From the NCBI GenBank assembly GCA_964481705.1, contig CAYZUC010000034.1, forward strand, positions 1-27,928: a stretch of 27,928 nucleotides of DNA, given 5' to 3'. The translations under genes were made by a program, and so were the position numbers. Below are positions 17,028-24,270 of the stretch, one piece after another (position 1 is the first letter of the stretch; each line of letters starts with the position of its first letter). Below the pieces are notes generated by a model. The model saw only the letters and a list, made by a program, of their open reading frames with translations. It was not told the DNA's origin and searched no databases. This DNA is from CAYZUC01 sp964481705. GTDB taxonomy: Bacteria > Bacillota > Clostridia > Lachnospirales > Lachnospiraceae.

Positions 17028-17648
17028 TCAATAAAAAGAAATGTGCTTCAACGCACTCTTCAAAATATCCTCCACATCCATATCGTCGTGAAGCTCAACC
17101 GCCTTCACCGCCCGAAGAGAATCTGTACTCGAATATCCTAACGCTGTTAACGCCTCAACTGCCTCTTTTTTCGCTGCAGATAATCCACTTTCTGTCTGGG
17201 ATTCCGGAAGCTTTCCAGCAGTAAGCTTCTGTTCAAAAGCGTCCTGTAAGTCCACCTTATCCTTCAAATCCAAAATAACTCTCTGTGCTGTCTTCGTTCC
17301 AATACCTGGTGCTCTGGCAATTGTCTTGGCATCATCTGCCAAAATCGCAAATCGCAAATCATCTGCACTCATTGCAGACAAAATACCAAGTGCACCCTTG
17401 GGACCAATCCCATTTACACCAATTAATAACTTGAAGAAATCCAAATCATTCTTTGTAAGAAAGCCGTACAATTTCATCTCATCCTCATGAACCGAAAGGT
17501 ACGTATAGATCTTTATTTCCTCCCCGATACCCGGAAGCAGGCTTGCCGTATTCGTCGAAATCTTAATATTATAGCCAACTCCTGCAGTCTCAAGTACAAC
17601 ATATTCTTCCGTCAAATCAGCTATCTCACCTCTTATAAAGCCAATCAT
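17028..17648 (-). CDS. ruvA: Holliday junction DNA helicase subunit RuvA
   Basis: RuvA binds the four-way junction and loads RuvB. The 206-aa protein starts MIGFIRGEIADLTEEYVVLE (N-terminal OB domain), followed by two helix-hairpin-helix motifs at LIGVNGIGPKGALGIL (75-90) and APGIGTKTAQRVI (113-125), and ends in domain III that contacts RuvB (ALTALGYSSTDSLRAV). AGGAGA lies before the ATG. The promoter upstream carries a LexA box, so the ruvAB operon is predicted to belong to the SOS response. Confidence 0.97.
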   Translation of the reverse strand: MIGFIRGEIADLTEEYVVLETAGVGYNIKISTNTASLLPGIGEEIKIYTYLSVHEDEMKLYGFLTKNDLDFFKLLIGVNGIGPKGALGILSAMSADDLRFAILADDAKTIARAPGIGTKTAQRVILDLKDKVDLQDAFEQKLTAGKLPESQTESGLSAAKKEAVEALTALGYSSTDSLRAVKAVELHDDMDVEDILKSALKHISFY

Positions 17649-17738
17649 GTATTCTCTCCTATCATTTCTTTCTTAGAAAAAACACTTTAAATCTCTGTGG
17701 ATTCATTTCTTATCACTTTACCGTTTTTCTATGTTTAT

Positions 17739-17767
17739 AGTATAGCTCAATCGAACATATGTTTCAA
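17739..17767 (-). promoter_or_regulatory. Sigma-A-type promoter of ruvAB
   Basis: On minus, TTGAAA (plus 17762-17767), a 17-nt spacer and TATACT (plus AGTATA at 17739-17744) form a good promoter about 90 nt upstream of ruvA. The LexA box covers the -35 region and part of the spacer. Confidence 0.8.
17752..17765. promoter_or_regulatory. LexA (DinR) operator, SOS box
   Basis: CGAACATATGTTTC fits all 14 positions of the Bacillus LexA/DinR box as I recall it (CGAACRNRYGTTYC). It overlaps the -35 box and spacer of the ruvAB promoter, an ideal place for repression. ruvAB is a known SOS operon in Bacillus subtilis. Confidence 0.85.
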
Positions 17768-17786
17768 TAATATTTTCCATATCCAT

Positions 17787-18278
17787 TTAGATCCGATTAA
17801 TTACCATTCGAGCAATAAAACCAATAAGAGATCCTGTAACCATGCCGGCAATTAACAAAGCCGGGGAATACAATAGTATCGCCGGCTGTGATATGACTAG
17901 CATAGCTATTACTATCTGTCCAATATTATGCGCTACTCCGCCGGCAATGCTCACACCAATCACACTAAATTTGTCCGCTTTTTTCAGAACGCTCATAACC
18001 AGCAGACTAAACATCCCCCCTGCAAGGCTGTAAAGCAAGCTGACAACTGTTCCAAAAAGAATCGAAGATAATATGATTCTCAAAATGGATACCATAAACG
18101 CTTCTTTCTCACCCATTCTATATAAAAGGATCAGTATCGCAAGATTCGTTAGTCCTAGTTTGATCCCCGGTACTCCAAAATGAAATGGAATCAAAAACTC
18201 AATATAACCCAAAATTAAGGCAATGGATAAAAAGATACCTAAATATGCAGTTCTCGTTCCTATTGATTTATCTTTCAC
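17787..18278 (-). CDS. Gx transporter family membrane protein (EetB-like; formerly heptaprenyl diphosphate synthase component I)
   Basis: The 163-aa protein has about five hydrophobic segments and the family pattern FLIPFHFGVPGIKLGLTNLA near residue 30, GGMFSLLVMSVLK and GGVAHNIGQI. Older annotation calls this family heptaprenyl diphosphate synthase component I, but the fold resembles small substrate-binding membrane components of transporters. The start is GTG at 18278 with AGAGGT just upstream. It is 12 nt after the NusG-domain-II gene; the two occur together as EetA/EetB in flavin-based extracellular electron transfer loci and near quinone genes. Partner genes of that pathway are absent here, so the role is inferred. 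Confidence 0.82.
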   Translation of the reverse strand: MKDKSIGTRTAYLGIFLSIALILGYIEFLIPFHFGVPGIKLGLTNLAILILLYRMGEKEAFMVSILRIILSSILFGTVVSLLYSLAGGMFSLLVMSVLKKADKFSVIGVSIAGGVAHNIGQIVIAMLVISQPAILLYSPALLIAGMVTGSLIGFIARMVINRI

Positions 18279-18290
18279 ACGATACCTCTG

Positions 18291-18683
18291 TTAATTTGCA
18301 ATTTCATCAACTTCGCTCACCTGACTGGACTCTATCGACACGACAATCTGATGTGGAAGGCAGATAATTGTTTCGCCCATTCTGGAAATAGCCTTCTGAT
18401 GGACACATGTCTTATCCGGACAATCTGCTTCCGTCATTTTTGCGTATCCATCCTCTATTTGTAAGATATTTTTTCCAGTTCCATTCTTTCCAACAATTGG
18501 AACGGTAACACTCTTGTGCAGCGAATATCTTCCCATCTCCTGACCTGCCACTGTCACTACCACACTTTCACCTGCAGTACCGGTAATCAGGTGACGAATT
18601 CCAAACAGTAAAAGTGCCGTCATACCGATAGCACATATCAGTATCACATCATTCTTTCGGATTACGTTCTTCTTTTGCTTCAT
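18291..18683 (-). CDS. NusG domain II-containing membrane-anchored protein (EetA-like)
   Basis: The 130-aa protein has a basic N-terminus, one membrane helix (about residues 12-29) and an outer domain of the NusG-II type; it is not the transcription factor NusG. A conserved Cys/His set stands out: Cys88-x4-Cys93-x-His95 and Cys108-x2-His111 (DCPDKTCVH and CLPH). The ATG at 18683 is preferred; it is 2 nt after the MFS stop TGA, so translation is probably coupled. A TTG 2 codons earlier could also be used. It lies before the Gx-transporter gene. The biochemical function of the family is unknown. Confidence 0.8.
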   Translation of the reverse strand: MKQKKNVIRKNDVILICAIGMTALLLFGIRHLITGTAGESVVVTVAGQEMGRYSLHKSVTVPIVGKNGTGKNILQIEDGYAKMTEADCPDKTCVHQKAISRMGETIICLPHQIVVSIESSQVSEVDEIAN

Positions 18684-18685
18684 AA

Positions 18686-20002
18686 TCAATCATCCACATC
18701 AAAATTCTCAAGAATACTCTTTTTATCCTCTGGTCTGCAGTCTCCATGCCTTACCATACACATGGTAAAGAAAGCAAGTGTTGAAAACACAAACGCATAG
18801 GGAAACAAGGTCCGATAGGATACATGCTCCAGCATAAATCCTGAAAGTATCGGAGTTAATATCTGTGCCGCCATAGAAAAGGTATAATAGGTTCCCGTAT
18901 ATTTTCCGATATCGTTTCCCGTCGCCATCTCCACAATCATTGGGTAAGAATTTACGTTGATAGCCGCCCATCCAACTCCTATCAGTGCAAAAGCAACCTG
19001 TATCGTTGGATGGTATGTGCTGCAAAACACAGCAAACAAATAACATGCACTCATCAAGACAATTCCGGAAAGGATTGTCTTTTTTCTTCCAATCTTTCCG
19101 GCCAGGAAACCAATTGGAATATAGCTTAAAATCGCAGCTATCGTTGCAACCATCAGACAATTTGCGAATCCTCCTCCTTCCATTTTCCATACCACCTTGG
19201 TATACCTGGAAAAAGCAGTAGTAACTGCATTGTAAGCAAAATACCACAAGAAAATAGATGCGAGCAAAAACACAAAGCTCTTCCTGACATCTGGTGACAT
19301 TTTGCTCGACTTACCACCTTCATCATCACTCTCCATGCGTATTTCAGAATTATCGCATGAAGCATTATCTGAGCTTCTATGCTCTAATNNNNNNNNNNTT
19401 TCTTTGCGTAATCGATTCTCAGGAATGGTAATCACCAAAACCAAAACAGAAACAACCATCAGACCCCCGACTGCTAGGAAAAGCATAAAATAATCCGGTG
19501 TCTCATTTTTTCCAAGAAGAACTTTAATCATAAGAAGTGCGTATACGCCTCCAACAGCTCCCATAAGGTTAATAACTGCATTCGCTTTGGAACGCTGTGG
19601 TGCCGGTGTCAGATCCGGCATTAATGCAACCGATGGGGAACGATATAAACCCATCGCAAGTAAGGTCCCAAACAAGGCACATATAAATAATAGCAGACTA
19701 TTATTCCGTGCTGCTATCGGGAGAATCATCATAAGAACAAAGGCAAAAATCGTGCCGCTTACTATAAATGGCATCCTTTTACCAAACTTAGTATTCACTT
19801 TATCAGATAAAGTACCAAAAACAGGAAGTAAAAACAAAGCAAATATATTATCCATTGCCATCAATGTTCCAGTTACAGTCTCCTTTATATGAAAAGTATT
19901 CTGTAAAATCAACGGGATAATATTATCATACAATTGCCAGAAAGCCGAAATAGATAAAAAAGCAAGACCAATAAAGAATGTTCTCTTATAGTTTAGTTTC
20001 AT
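18686..20002 (-). CDS. MFS transporter (interrupted by an assembly gap)
   Basis: The product is about 438 aa with twelve likely membrane helices in two halves and MFS signature segments such as FGTLSDKVNTKFGKRMPF between helices 2 and 3 and LAGKIGRKKT in the second half. The pattern recalls the sugar-transporting SLC45/GPH-like branch (LYDNIIPLIL, YRSPSVALMPDLTP), but the substrate is unknown. Ten N at 19389-19398 fall in the central cytoplasmic loop after PENRLRKE. The frame continues across them if the gap is exactly 10, but the true length may differ. GGAGGG lies before the ATG. The gene starts the operon with the NusG-II and Gx-transporter genes. Confidence 0.85.
   Translation of the reverse strand: MKLNYKRTFFIGLAFLSISAFWQLYDNIIPLILQNTFHIKETVTGTLMAMDNIFALFLLPVFGTLSDKVNTKFGKRMPFIVSGTIFAFVLMMILPIAARNNSLLLFICALFGTLLAMGLYRSPSVALMPDLTPAPQRSKANAVINLMGAVGGVYALLMIKVLLGKNETPDYFMLFLAVGGLMVVSVLVLVITIPENRLRKEXXXXLEHRSSDNASCDNSEIRMESDDEGGKSSKMSPDVRKSFVFLLASIFLWYFAYNAVTTAFSRYTKVVWKMEGGGFANCLMVATIAAILSYIPIGFLAGKIGRKKTILSGIVLMSACYLFAVFCSTYHPTIQVAFALIGVGWAAINVNSYPMIVEMATGNDIGKYTGTYYTFSMAAQILTPILSGFMLEHVSYRTLFPYAFVFSTLAFFTMCMVRHGDCRPEDKKSILENFDVDD
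19389..19398. other. Assembly gap (10 N) inside the MFS gene
   Basis: Ten undetermined bases interrupt the loop between the two halves of the transporter. A round run of 10 N usually marks a scaffold join or masked low-quality bases, so up- and downstream order relies on the assembler. Confidence 0.95.
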
Positions 20003-20045
20003 TACCTACCCTCCTCGATTTCATTAACTTCCTTATTACTTTACC

Positions 20046-20063
20046 ACAAATTCGGGAATTTGT
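20046..20063. promoter_or_regulatory. Perfect palindrome upstream of the MFS-NusG II-Gx operon, candidate operator
   Basis: ACAAATTCGGGAATTTGT has two 8-bp arms and a 2-bp centre. It is 44 nt upstream of the MFS start codon and just beyond the leuD terminator, where a repressor would be expected to bind. The cognate regulator is not identified, and a clear promoter was not found around it. Confidence 0.45.
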
Positions 20064-20066
20064 AAT

Positions 20067-20100
20067 GAAAAACCGTCCTCGATATGAGAACGGTTTCAAC
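20067..20100 (-). terminator. Terminator of leuCD
   Basis: On minus, GAAACCGTTCTC, a short ATAT loop and GAGGACGGTTTTTC form a stem with one mismatch followed by a U-tract. It stands directly after the leuD stop. Confidence 0.82.
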
Positions 20101-20586
20101 TTATTTCTGATTAATATAATTTACCAGACCCTCTGCCTTAATAATACGCTGCATAAACTCAGGAAATGGCTGACCTTTGAATTTCTTACCCGTCGTTACG
20201 TCCGTAATCCAGCCACTGTCAAAATCAACCTCTACTTCATCTCCTGCTTTGATATTCTTAGCTGCTTCCGGACACTCAATAATGGGAAGTCCGATATTAA
20301 TCGCATTGCGATAGAAAATACGAGCAAATGTCTCAGCAATGACACAGCTTACTCCTGCAACCTTAATGGCGATAGGAGCGTGCTCTCTGGAAGAACCACA
20401 ACCAAAGTTTTTGTCAGCTACAATGATATCTCCCTTTTTTACTTTTTTAACAAAATCCTGATCGATATCTTCCATACAATGGGAAGCCAGTTCCGCTTGA
20501 TCCTGAATGTTTAGATATCTAGCCGGTATAATAACGTCCGTATCCACGTTATCTCCATATTTAAAAACACTGCCTTTTGCCTGCAT
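20101..20586 (-). CDS. leuD: 3-isopropylmalate dehydratase small subunit
   Basis: LeuD completes the active site of isopropylmalate isomerase, which converts 2-isopropylmalate to 3-isopropylmalate in leucine synthesis. The 161-aa protein shows the family start KGSVFKYGDNVDTDVIIPARYL, the GCGSSREHAP swivel-loop motif and ARIFYRNAINIGLP. This is the short archaeal/clostridial type. The ATG at 20586 is chosen because AGGAGGG precedes it; an in-frame start at 20640 lies inside leuC and has no such site. leuC ends 13 nt upstream, and a terminator follows. Confidence 0.95.
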   Translation of the reverse strand: MQAKGSVFKYGDNVDTDVIIPARYLNIQDQAELASHCMEDIDQDFVKKVKKGDIIVADKNFGCGSSREHAPIAIKVAGVSCVIAETFARIFYRNAINIGLPIIECPEAAKNIKAGDEVEVDFDSGWITDVTTGKKFKGQPFPEFMQRIIKAEGLVNYINQK

Positions 20587-20599
20587 ATTGTTTTCCCTC

Positions 20600-21862
20600 C
20601 TATAAATCTTCCGGACTACAAATCTGTCCTGTAATTGCACTGGCTGCTGCTACTGCGGGGCTTGCCAGATATACTTCGGAATCCACATGACCCATACGTC
20701 CCACAAAATTACGATTGGTTGTAGAAATACAACGTTCACCCGCAGCAAGAATTCCCATATATCCACCCAGACAAGGTCCACAGGTAGGAGTCGATACGAC
20801 TGCTCCAGCCTCAATGAAGACTTTTAATAATCCCTCTTCCATTGCCTGTAAATAAATTGTCTGTGTCGCAGGTATTACAATACATCTAACATTCTCTGCG
20901 ACCTTCTTGCCCTTCATTATCTCAGCTGCAATTCGTAAATCATCAATTCGTCCATTTGTGCAGGAACCAATAACAGACTGGTCGATCTTTACGGGATCAA
21001 TAATTTCATCTATTGTCTTGGTATTCTCTGGAAGATGTGGAAATGCAACTGTTGGACGTAATATACTCAAATCAATCGTATATTCATAATCGTATTCAGC
21101 ATCCTCATCAGCCTCATAAACCATATAAGGACGTTTGCTGTGTTCTTCCATATACTTCTTCGCAATATCATCTACCGGGAAGATTCCATTTTTTCCACCA
21201 GCTTCAATTGCCATATTTGCAATGGTGAATCGGTCATCCATGGTAAGATTCTGAATTCCCTCTCCTGTAAACTCCATAGATTTATAAAGAGCTCCATCCA
21301 CTCCAATCATTCCGATAATATGAAGAATCACATCCTTACCTGAGACATACTTGGATGGTTTTCCTATGATGTTGAACTTGATTGCCGAAGGTACTTTGAA
21401 CCAAGCTTTTCCACTTACCATCCCGGCCGCCATATCCGTACTTCCGACACCAGTGGAAAACGCACCAAGTGCTCCATAAGTACAGGTATGGGAATCAGCA
21501 CCAATAATACAATCTCCCGCAACCGTTAAACCCTGCTCCGGAAGCAGTGCATGTTCGATTCCCATCTTTCCCACATCAAAGTAATTGGTAATTTCATGTT
21601 TACATGCAAAATCTCTTACGCACTTGCAATTTTCTGCTGATTTGATGTCCTTATTTGGGATAAAGTGATCCATAACCAAAGCAATTTTATCCTTATGAAA
21701 AACATCCTTCTTCGCAATCTTATCCATTTCATGAATGGCAACCGGAGTGGTAATATCATTTCCGAGTACAAGATCCAGATCTGCCTCAATTAACTGACCT
21801 GCTTTTACTTCAGAAAGTCCGGCATGAGCTGCCAAAATCTTCTGTGTCATTGTCATTCCCAT
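20600..21862 (-). CDS. leuC: 3-isopropylmalate dehydratase large subunit
   Basis: LeuC carries the [4Fe-4S] cluster of isopropylmalate isomerase. The 420-aa protein has the cluster ligands in VIGSCTNGR and TPTCGPCLGG and the substrate-region motif GADSHTCTYGALGAFSTG. Its length fits the archaeal/clostridial LeuC/HacA branch. The ATG at 21862 is preferred over an earlier one at 21895, because AGGAGG lies about 8 nt before it. It is the first gene of the leuCD operon and is divergent from a LysR regulator. leuA and leuB are not in the window. Confidence 0.96.
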   Translation of the reverse strand: MGMTMTQKILAAHAGLSEVKAGQLIEADLDLVLGNDITTPVAIHEMDKIAKKDVFHKDKIALVMDHFIPNKDIKSAENCKCVRDFACKHEITNYFDVGKMGIEHALLPEQGLTVAGDCIIGADSHTCTYGALGAFSTGVGSTDMAAGMVSGKAWFKVPSAIKFNIIGKPSKYVSGKDVILHIIGMIGVDGALYKSMEFTGEGIQNLTMDDRFTIANMAIEAGGKNGIFPVDDIAKKYMEEHSKRPYMVYEADEDAEYDYEYTIDLSILRPTVAFPHLPENTKTIDEIIDPVKIDQSVIGSCTNGRIDDLRIAAEIMKGKKVAENVRCIVIPATQTIYLQAMEEGLLKVFIEAGAVVSTPTCGPCLGGYMGILAAGERCISTTNRNFVGRMGHVDSEVYLASPAVAAASAITGQICSPEDL

Positions 21863-21920
21863 ATAAAAGTCCTCCTTTTTATTTCGTAAGTTCAATGTAT
21901 CATATATATTATCATAAATA

Positions 21921-21941
21921 AAATATATATTGATTATATTT
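21921..21941. promoter_or_regulatory. AT-rich dyad between leuC and the LysR gene, candidate operator
   Basis: AAATATA-N7-TATATTT is a perfect 7-bp dyad in the 151-bp divergent region. LysR regulators often bind AT-rich interrupted dyads of the T-N11-A kind between themselves and a divergent target. The region is AT-rich throughout, so chance is possible. Confidence 0.35.
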
Positions 21942-22013
21942 ACAATAACTGTTGGTTATGTTAGCATGATCATATCAAAGGATTGGAATTTATTGATTTT
22001 GAAAGGAGATCTT

Positions 22014-22919
22014 ATGGAGAATAATCTAACTCTATATCATGTATTTTTATCAGTTGCTACATGTGGCAATATCACAAAAGCTGCAGAGGAGCTCTATATT
22101 TCACAGCCGGCAGTCAGCAAGTCAATTCAAAAGCTGGAGTCAAGCCTTGGTGTTACTCTCTTTACGCGAAACACAAGAGGCGTGAGCCTTACATATGAAG
22201 GAAAACTTCTCCACCAGGAAATCTCTAAGGCCTTTGATGCTATTCATGAAGGAGAGAATCATCTACGAAACTGTCTTACTCTTGGAATCAGCTATTTACG
22301 CATAGGAGTAAGCTCAACCCTTTGTAAATATGTGCTTCTCCCCTACCTAAAGAAGTTCATTCAAAAATATCCACATGTTCGTATTAGTATTGAATGTCAG
22401 TCCACCTATGAAACTATGAAGCTTTTGGAAGATGGAAGAATTGACATTGGACTCGTAGGTGCCCCGGATGAGATAAATCATCTGGACTTCTTTTCGCTTG
22501 GAACCATCGAGGATGTCTTCGTCGCTTCTCCTCAGTACCTCAAACACCTTCAAGAACGTATTGAAACGCAATCGGATGATAACCAGGAAACAACCTTACT
22601 GGAAAAAGGAACTCTTATGTTGTTAAACAAAGAGAATATCACGCGCCAGCATATTGAACGTTATTTTCGTGATATTTCTTTCTCACCTACTAATCTGATT
22701 GAAGTAACTTCCATGGACCTTTTAATTGATTTTGCAAAAATCGGTCTCGGTATTGCTTGTGTGATAAAAGATTTTGTAGCTGAGGAAATCAAAAACAACC
22801 AGTTAATACCGCTTCCACTTTCTCTTGCAATTCCCAAACGTGAAATAGGCTTTATATACTGCGGCAGTTCGACATCTTCTGTAGCTGTACGTAATTTTAT
22901 TGAGATTATTAAGTCTTAA
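22014..22919 (+). CDS. LysR family transcriptional regulator
   Basis: The 301-aa protein has the N-terminal winged helix-turn-helix of LysR regulators (NITKAAEELYISQPAVSKSI, about residues 17-36) and a periplasmic-binding-like effector domain beginning near LRIGVSSTLCKYVLLPYL. GAAAGGAGA at 22001-22009 fixes the ATG at 22014; an upstream in-frame start at 21930 has no ribosome binding site. It is divergent from leuC, the classic layout for control of the neighbour, so it may regulate leucine synthesis. The effector is unknown. No terminator is seen before the DUF4317 gene. Confidence 0.9.
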   Translation: MENNLTLYHVFLSVATCGNITKAAEELYISQPAVSKSIQKLESSLGVTLFTRNTRGVSLTYEGKLLHQEISKAFDAIHEGENHLRNCLTLGISYLRIGVSSTLCKYVLLPYLKKFIQKYPHVRISIECQSTYETMKLLEDGRIDIGLVGAPDEINHLDFFSLGTIEDVFVASPQYLKHLQERIETQSDDNQETTLLEKGTLMLLNKENITRQHIERYFRDISFSPTNLIEVTSMDLLIDFAKIGLGIACVIKDFVAEEIKNNQLIPLPLSLAIPKREIGFIYCGSSTSSVAVRNFIEIIKS

Positions 22920-22924
22920 TTCGT

Positions 22925-22953
22925 TTGCACTGAGTTTCTTTTTCGACTATAAT
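22925..22953 (+). promoter_or_regulatory. Sigma-A-type promoter of the DUF4317 gene
   Basis: TTGCAC (22925-22930), a 17-nt spacer and TATAAT (22948-22953) lie 40 nt before the start codon. Confidence 0.8.
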
Positions 22954-22992
22954 AAATATTATTTTTGATTTTAATAGAAATGGAGAACCATT

Positions 22993-24225
22993 ATGACAAA
23001 AAAAGACATATCCGAACTAAAAAGACGTTTCAAGAAAGAAGAATGTACTTTCACCAAGATGTCCGGCTGCTATGTAGACGGCAATAAAAACAAGGTAGTC
23101 AGCTTTACGGAGACTTTTTTAAATCTTGAGGATGAAGAGTTTTACAAATATTTGGAGCTTGCTAACAAAACGCTTTCCGGAACTCTAGGTAATAATCTAT
23201 TGGAATTAAAATTTCCACTTGCGGAAGAAAATAACGGAGGCAGACAGCAGTTTCTCATGGGATTAAAAGCATCCAAGCTTGAAAATGCCGATTTGGTGGA
23301 TCGTTTTTACGATTTAGTAATAGAAAGCTATTCCTACACCGGTAATTACCTGATTCTTCTCTTCCATGACTGCTATGATGTTATTACCCGAACCAATGAC
23401 AATCTAAAGCTGGATGAATCTGAAGAAGTATACGAATACTTGCTTTGTGCCATTTGTCCAGTTTCTCTCTCCAAGCCTGGTCTAGGTTATCGTGCAGATG
23501 AGAATCGGATTGGTCCCCGTATCCGTGACTGGGTCGTGTGCCCTCCTGACAGTGGCTTCCTGTTCCCTGCTTTTACCGACCGCAGCTCCGATATCCATGC
23601 AACTCTCTTCTATACCAAGGACGTAAAAGCTCCTCACGCAGAATTCATGGAGGCAGGACTTGGATGTGACCCCCGCAGAACCGCGACCGAGCAGAAAATG
23701 ACCTTTCACTCAATTGTAAAAGAAGCTTTTCATGAGGATGAGGAAGCCGGCGACACTATGCTGTTAAACATTCAGGAAAGCTTGAATGAGCGCATTGATA
23801 CAGAAGAAGAATCTCCTTCAAAGGATGTAGAACCGCAGGTACTTACAGCAACTGCTATCAAAGAAGTTCTGGAAGATCTGGGCATCCCTTCTCAAACAGC
23901 CGCTGAGATTGAAGAAACCTATCAGTCCGAATTCAGTGAAGAATTGCCGGTCGTAGAACATTTAATCGACACAAAAGCATTAGAAGCAAAAGCGAAAAGA
24001 GAAAAGGAACTGGAACTACAAAAAGAGGTTGCTGCTCTTAAACAAAAAATCGAAGAAAATGCTTCCGATGAACTAGCAGAAGATGCTTCTGTAGATATTA
24101 TACTCAAAGTCAAACCAGATAAAGTTGACCAAATTCGTTCTGAAATCATAGACGGTCACAATTGTCTCATTGTTCCTATTGATGATGACGAGCACGCGGC
24201 AATAAACGGTATTCAAAAATTATAG
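22993..24225 (+). CDS. DUF4317 domain-containing protein
   Basis: The 410-aa soluble protein matches DUF4317, a family common in Clostridia with unknown function: an N-terminal helical start DISELKRRFKKEECTFTKMS, the middle CPVSLSKPGLGYR and the invariant-looking VCPPDSGFLFPAFTDRSSD and HAEFMEAGLGC segments. The C-terminal third is acidic and includes a coiled-coil-like stretch (LEAKAKREKELELQKEVAAL) before a small beta-rich end. GGAGA precedes the ATG. The gene has its own promoter and terminator, and the convergent YihY gene is not obviously related. Confidence 0.85.
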   Translation: MTKKDISELKRRFKKEECTFTKMSGCYVDGNKNKVVSFTETFLNLEDEEFYKYLELANKTLSGTLGNNLLELKFPLAEENNGGRQQFLMGLKASKLENADLVDRFYDLVIESYSYTGNYLILLFHDCYDVITRTNDNLKLDESEEVYEYLLCAICPVSLSKPGLGYRADENRIGPRIRDWVVCPPDSGFLFPAFTDRSSDIHATLFYTKDVKAPHAEFMEAGLGCDPRRTATEQKMTFHSIVKEAFHEDEEAGDTMLLNIQESLNERIDTEEESPSKDVEPQVLTATAIKEVLEDLGIPSQTAAEIEETYQSEFSEELPVVEHLIDTKALEAKAKREKELELQKEVAALKQKIEENASDELAEDASVDIILKVKPDKVDQIRSEIIDGHNCLIVPIDDDEHAAINGIQKL

Positions 24226-24230
24226 AATAA

Positions 24231-24270
24231 CAGCCGGTTCACTTGTTATAAGTGACCGGCTGATTTTTTC
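24231..24270 (+). terminator. Terminator of the DUF4317 gene, overlapping the 3' end of the convergent YihY gene
   Basis: CAGCCGGT with TCACTT pairs, with one bulge, to AAGTGACCGGCTG around a GTTAT loop, followed by ATTTTTTC. The right arm is also the coding sequence of the last residues and stop codon of the minus-strand YihY gene. Confidence 0.85.

Noticed and set aside
18291..18683. Transcription factor NusG
   Set aside because: The protein has a membrane helix and lacks the NGN domain and KOW motif; only the domain-II-like fold is shared.
21930..22013. Longer N-terminus for the LysR regulator
   Set aside because: The extension is hydrophobic, lacks a ribosome binding site and precedes the normal helix-turn-helix start, while GAAAGGAGA sits right before the ATG at 22014.
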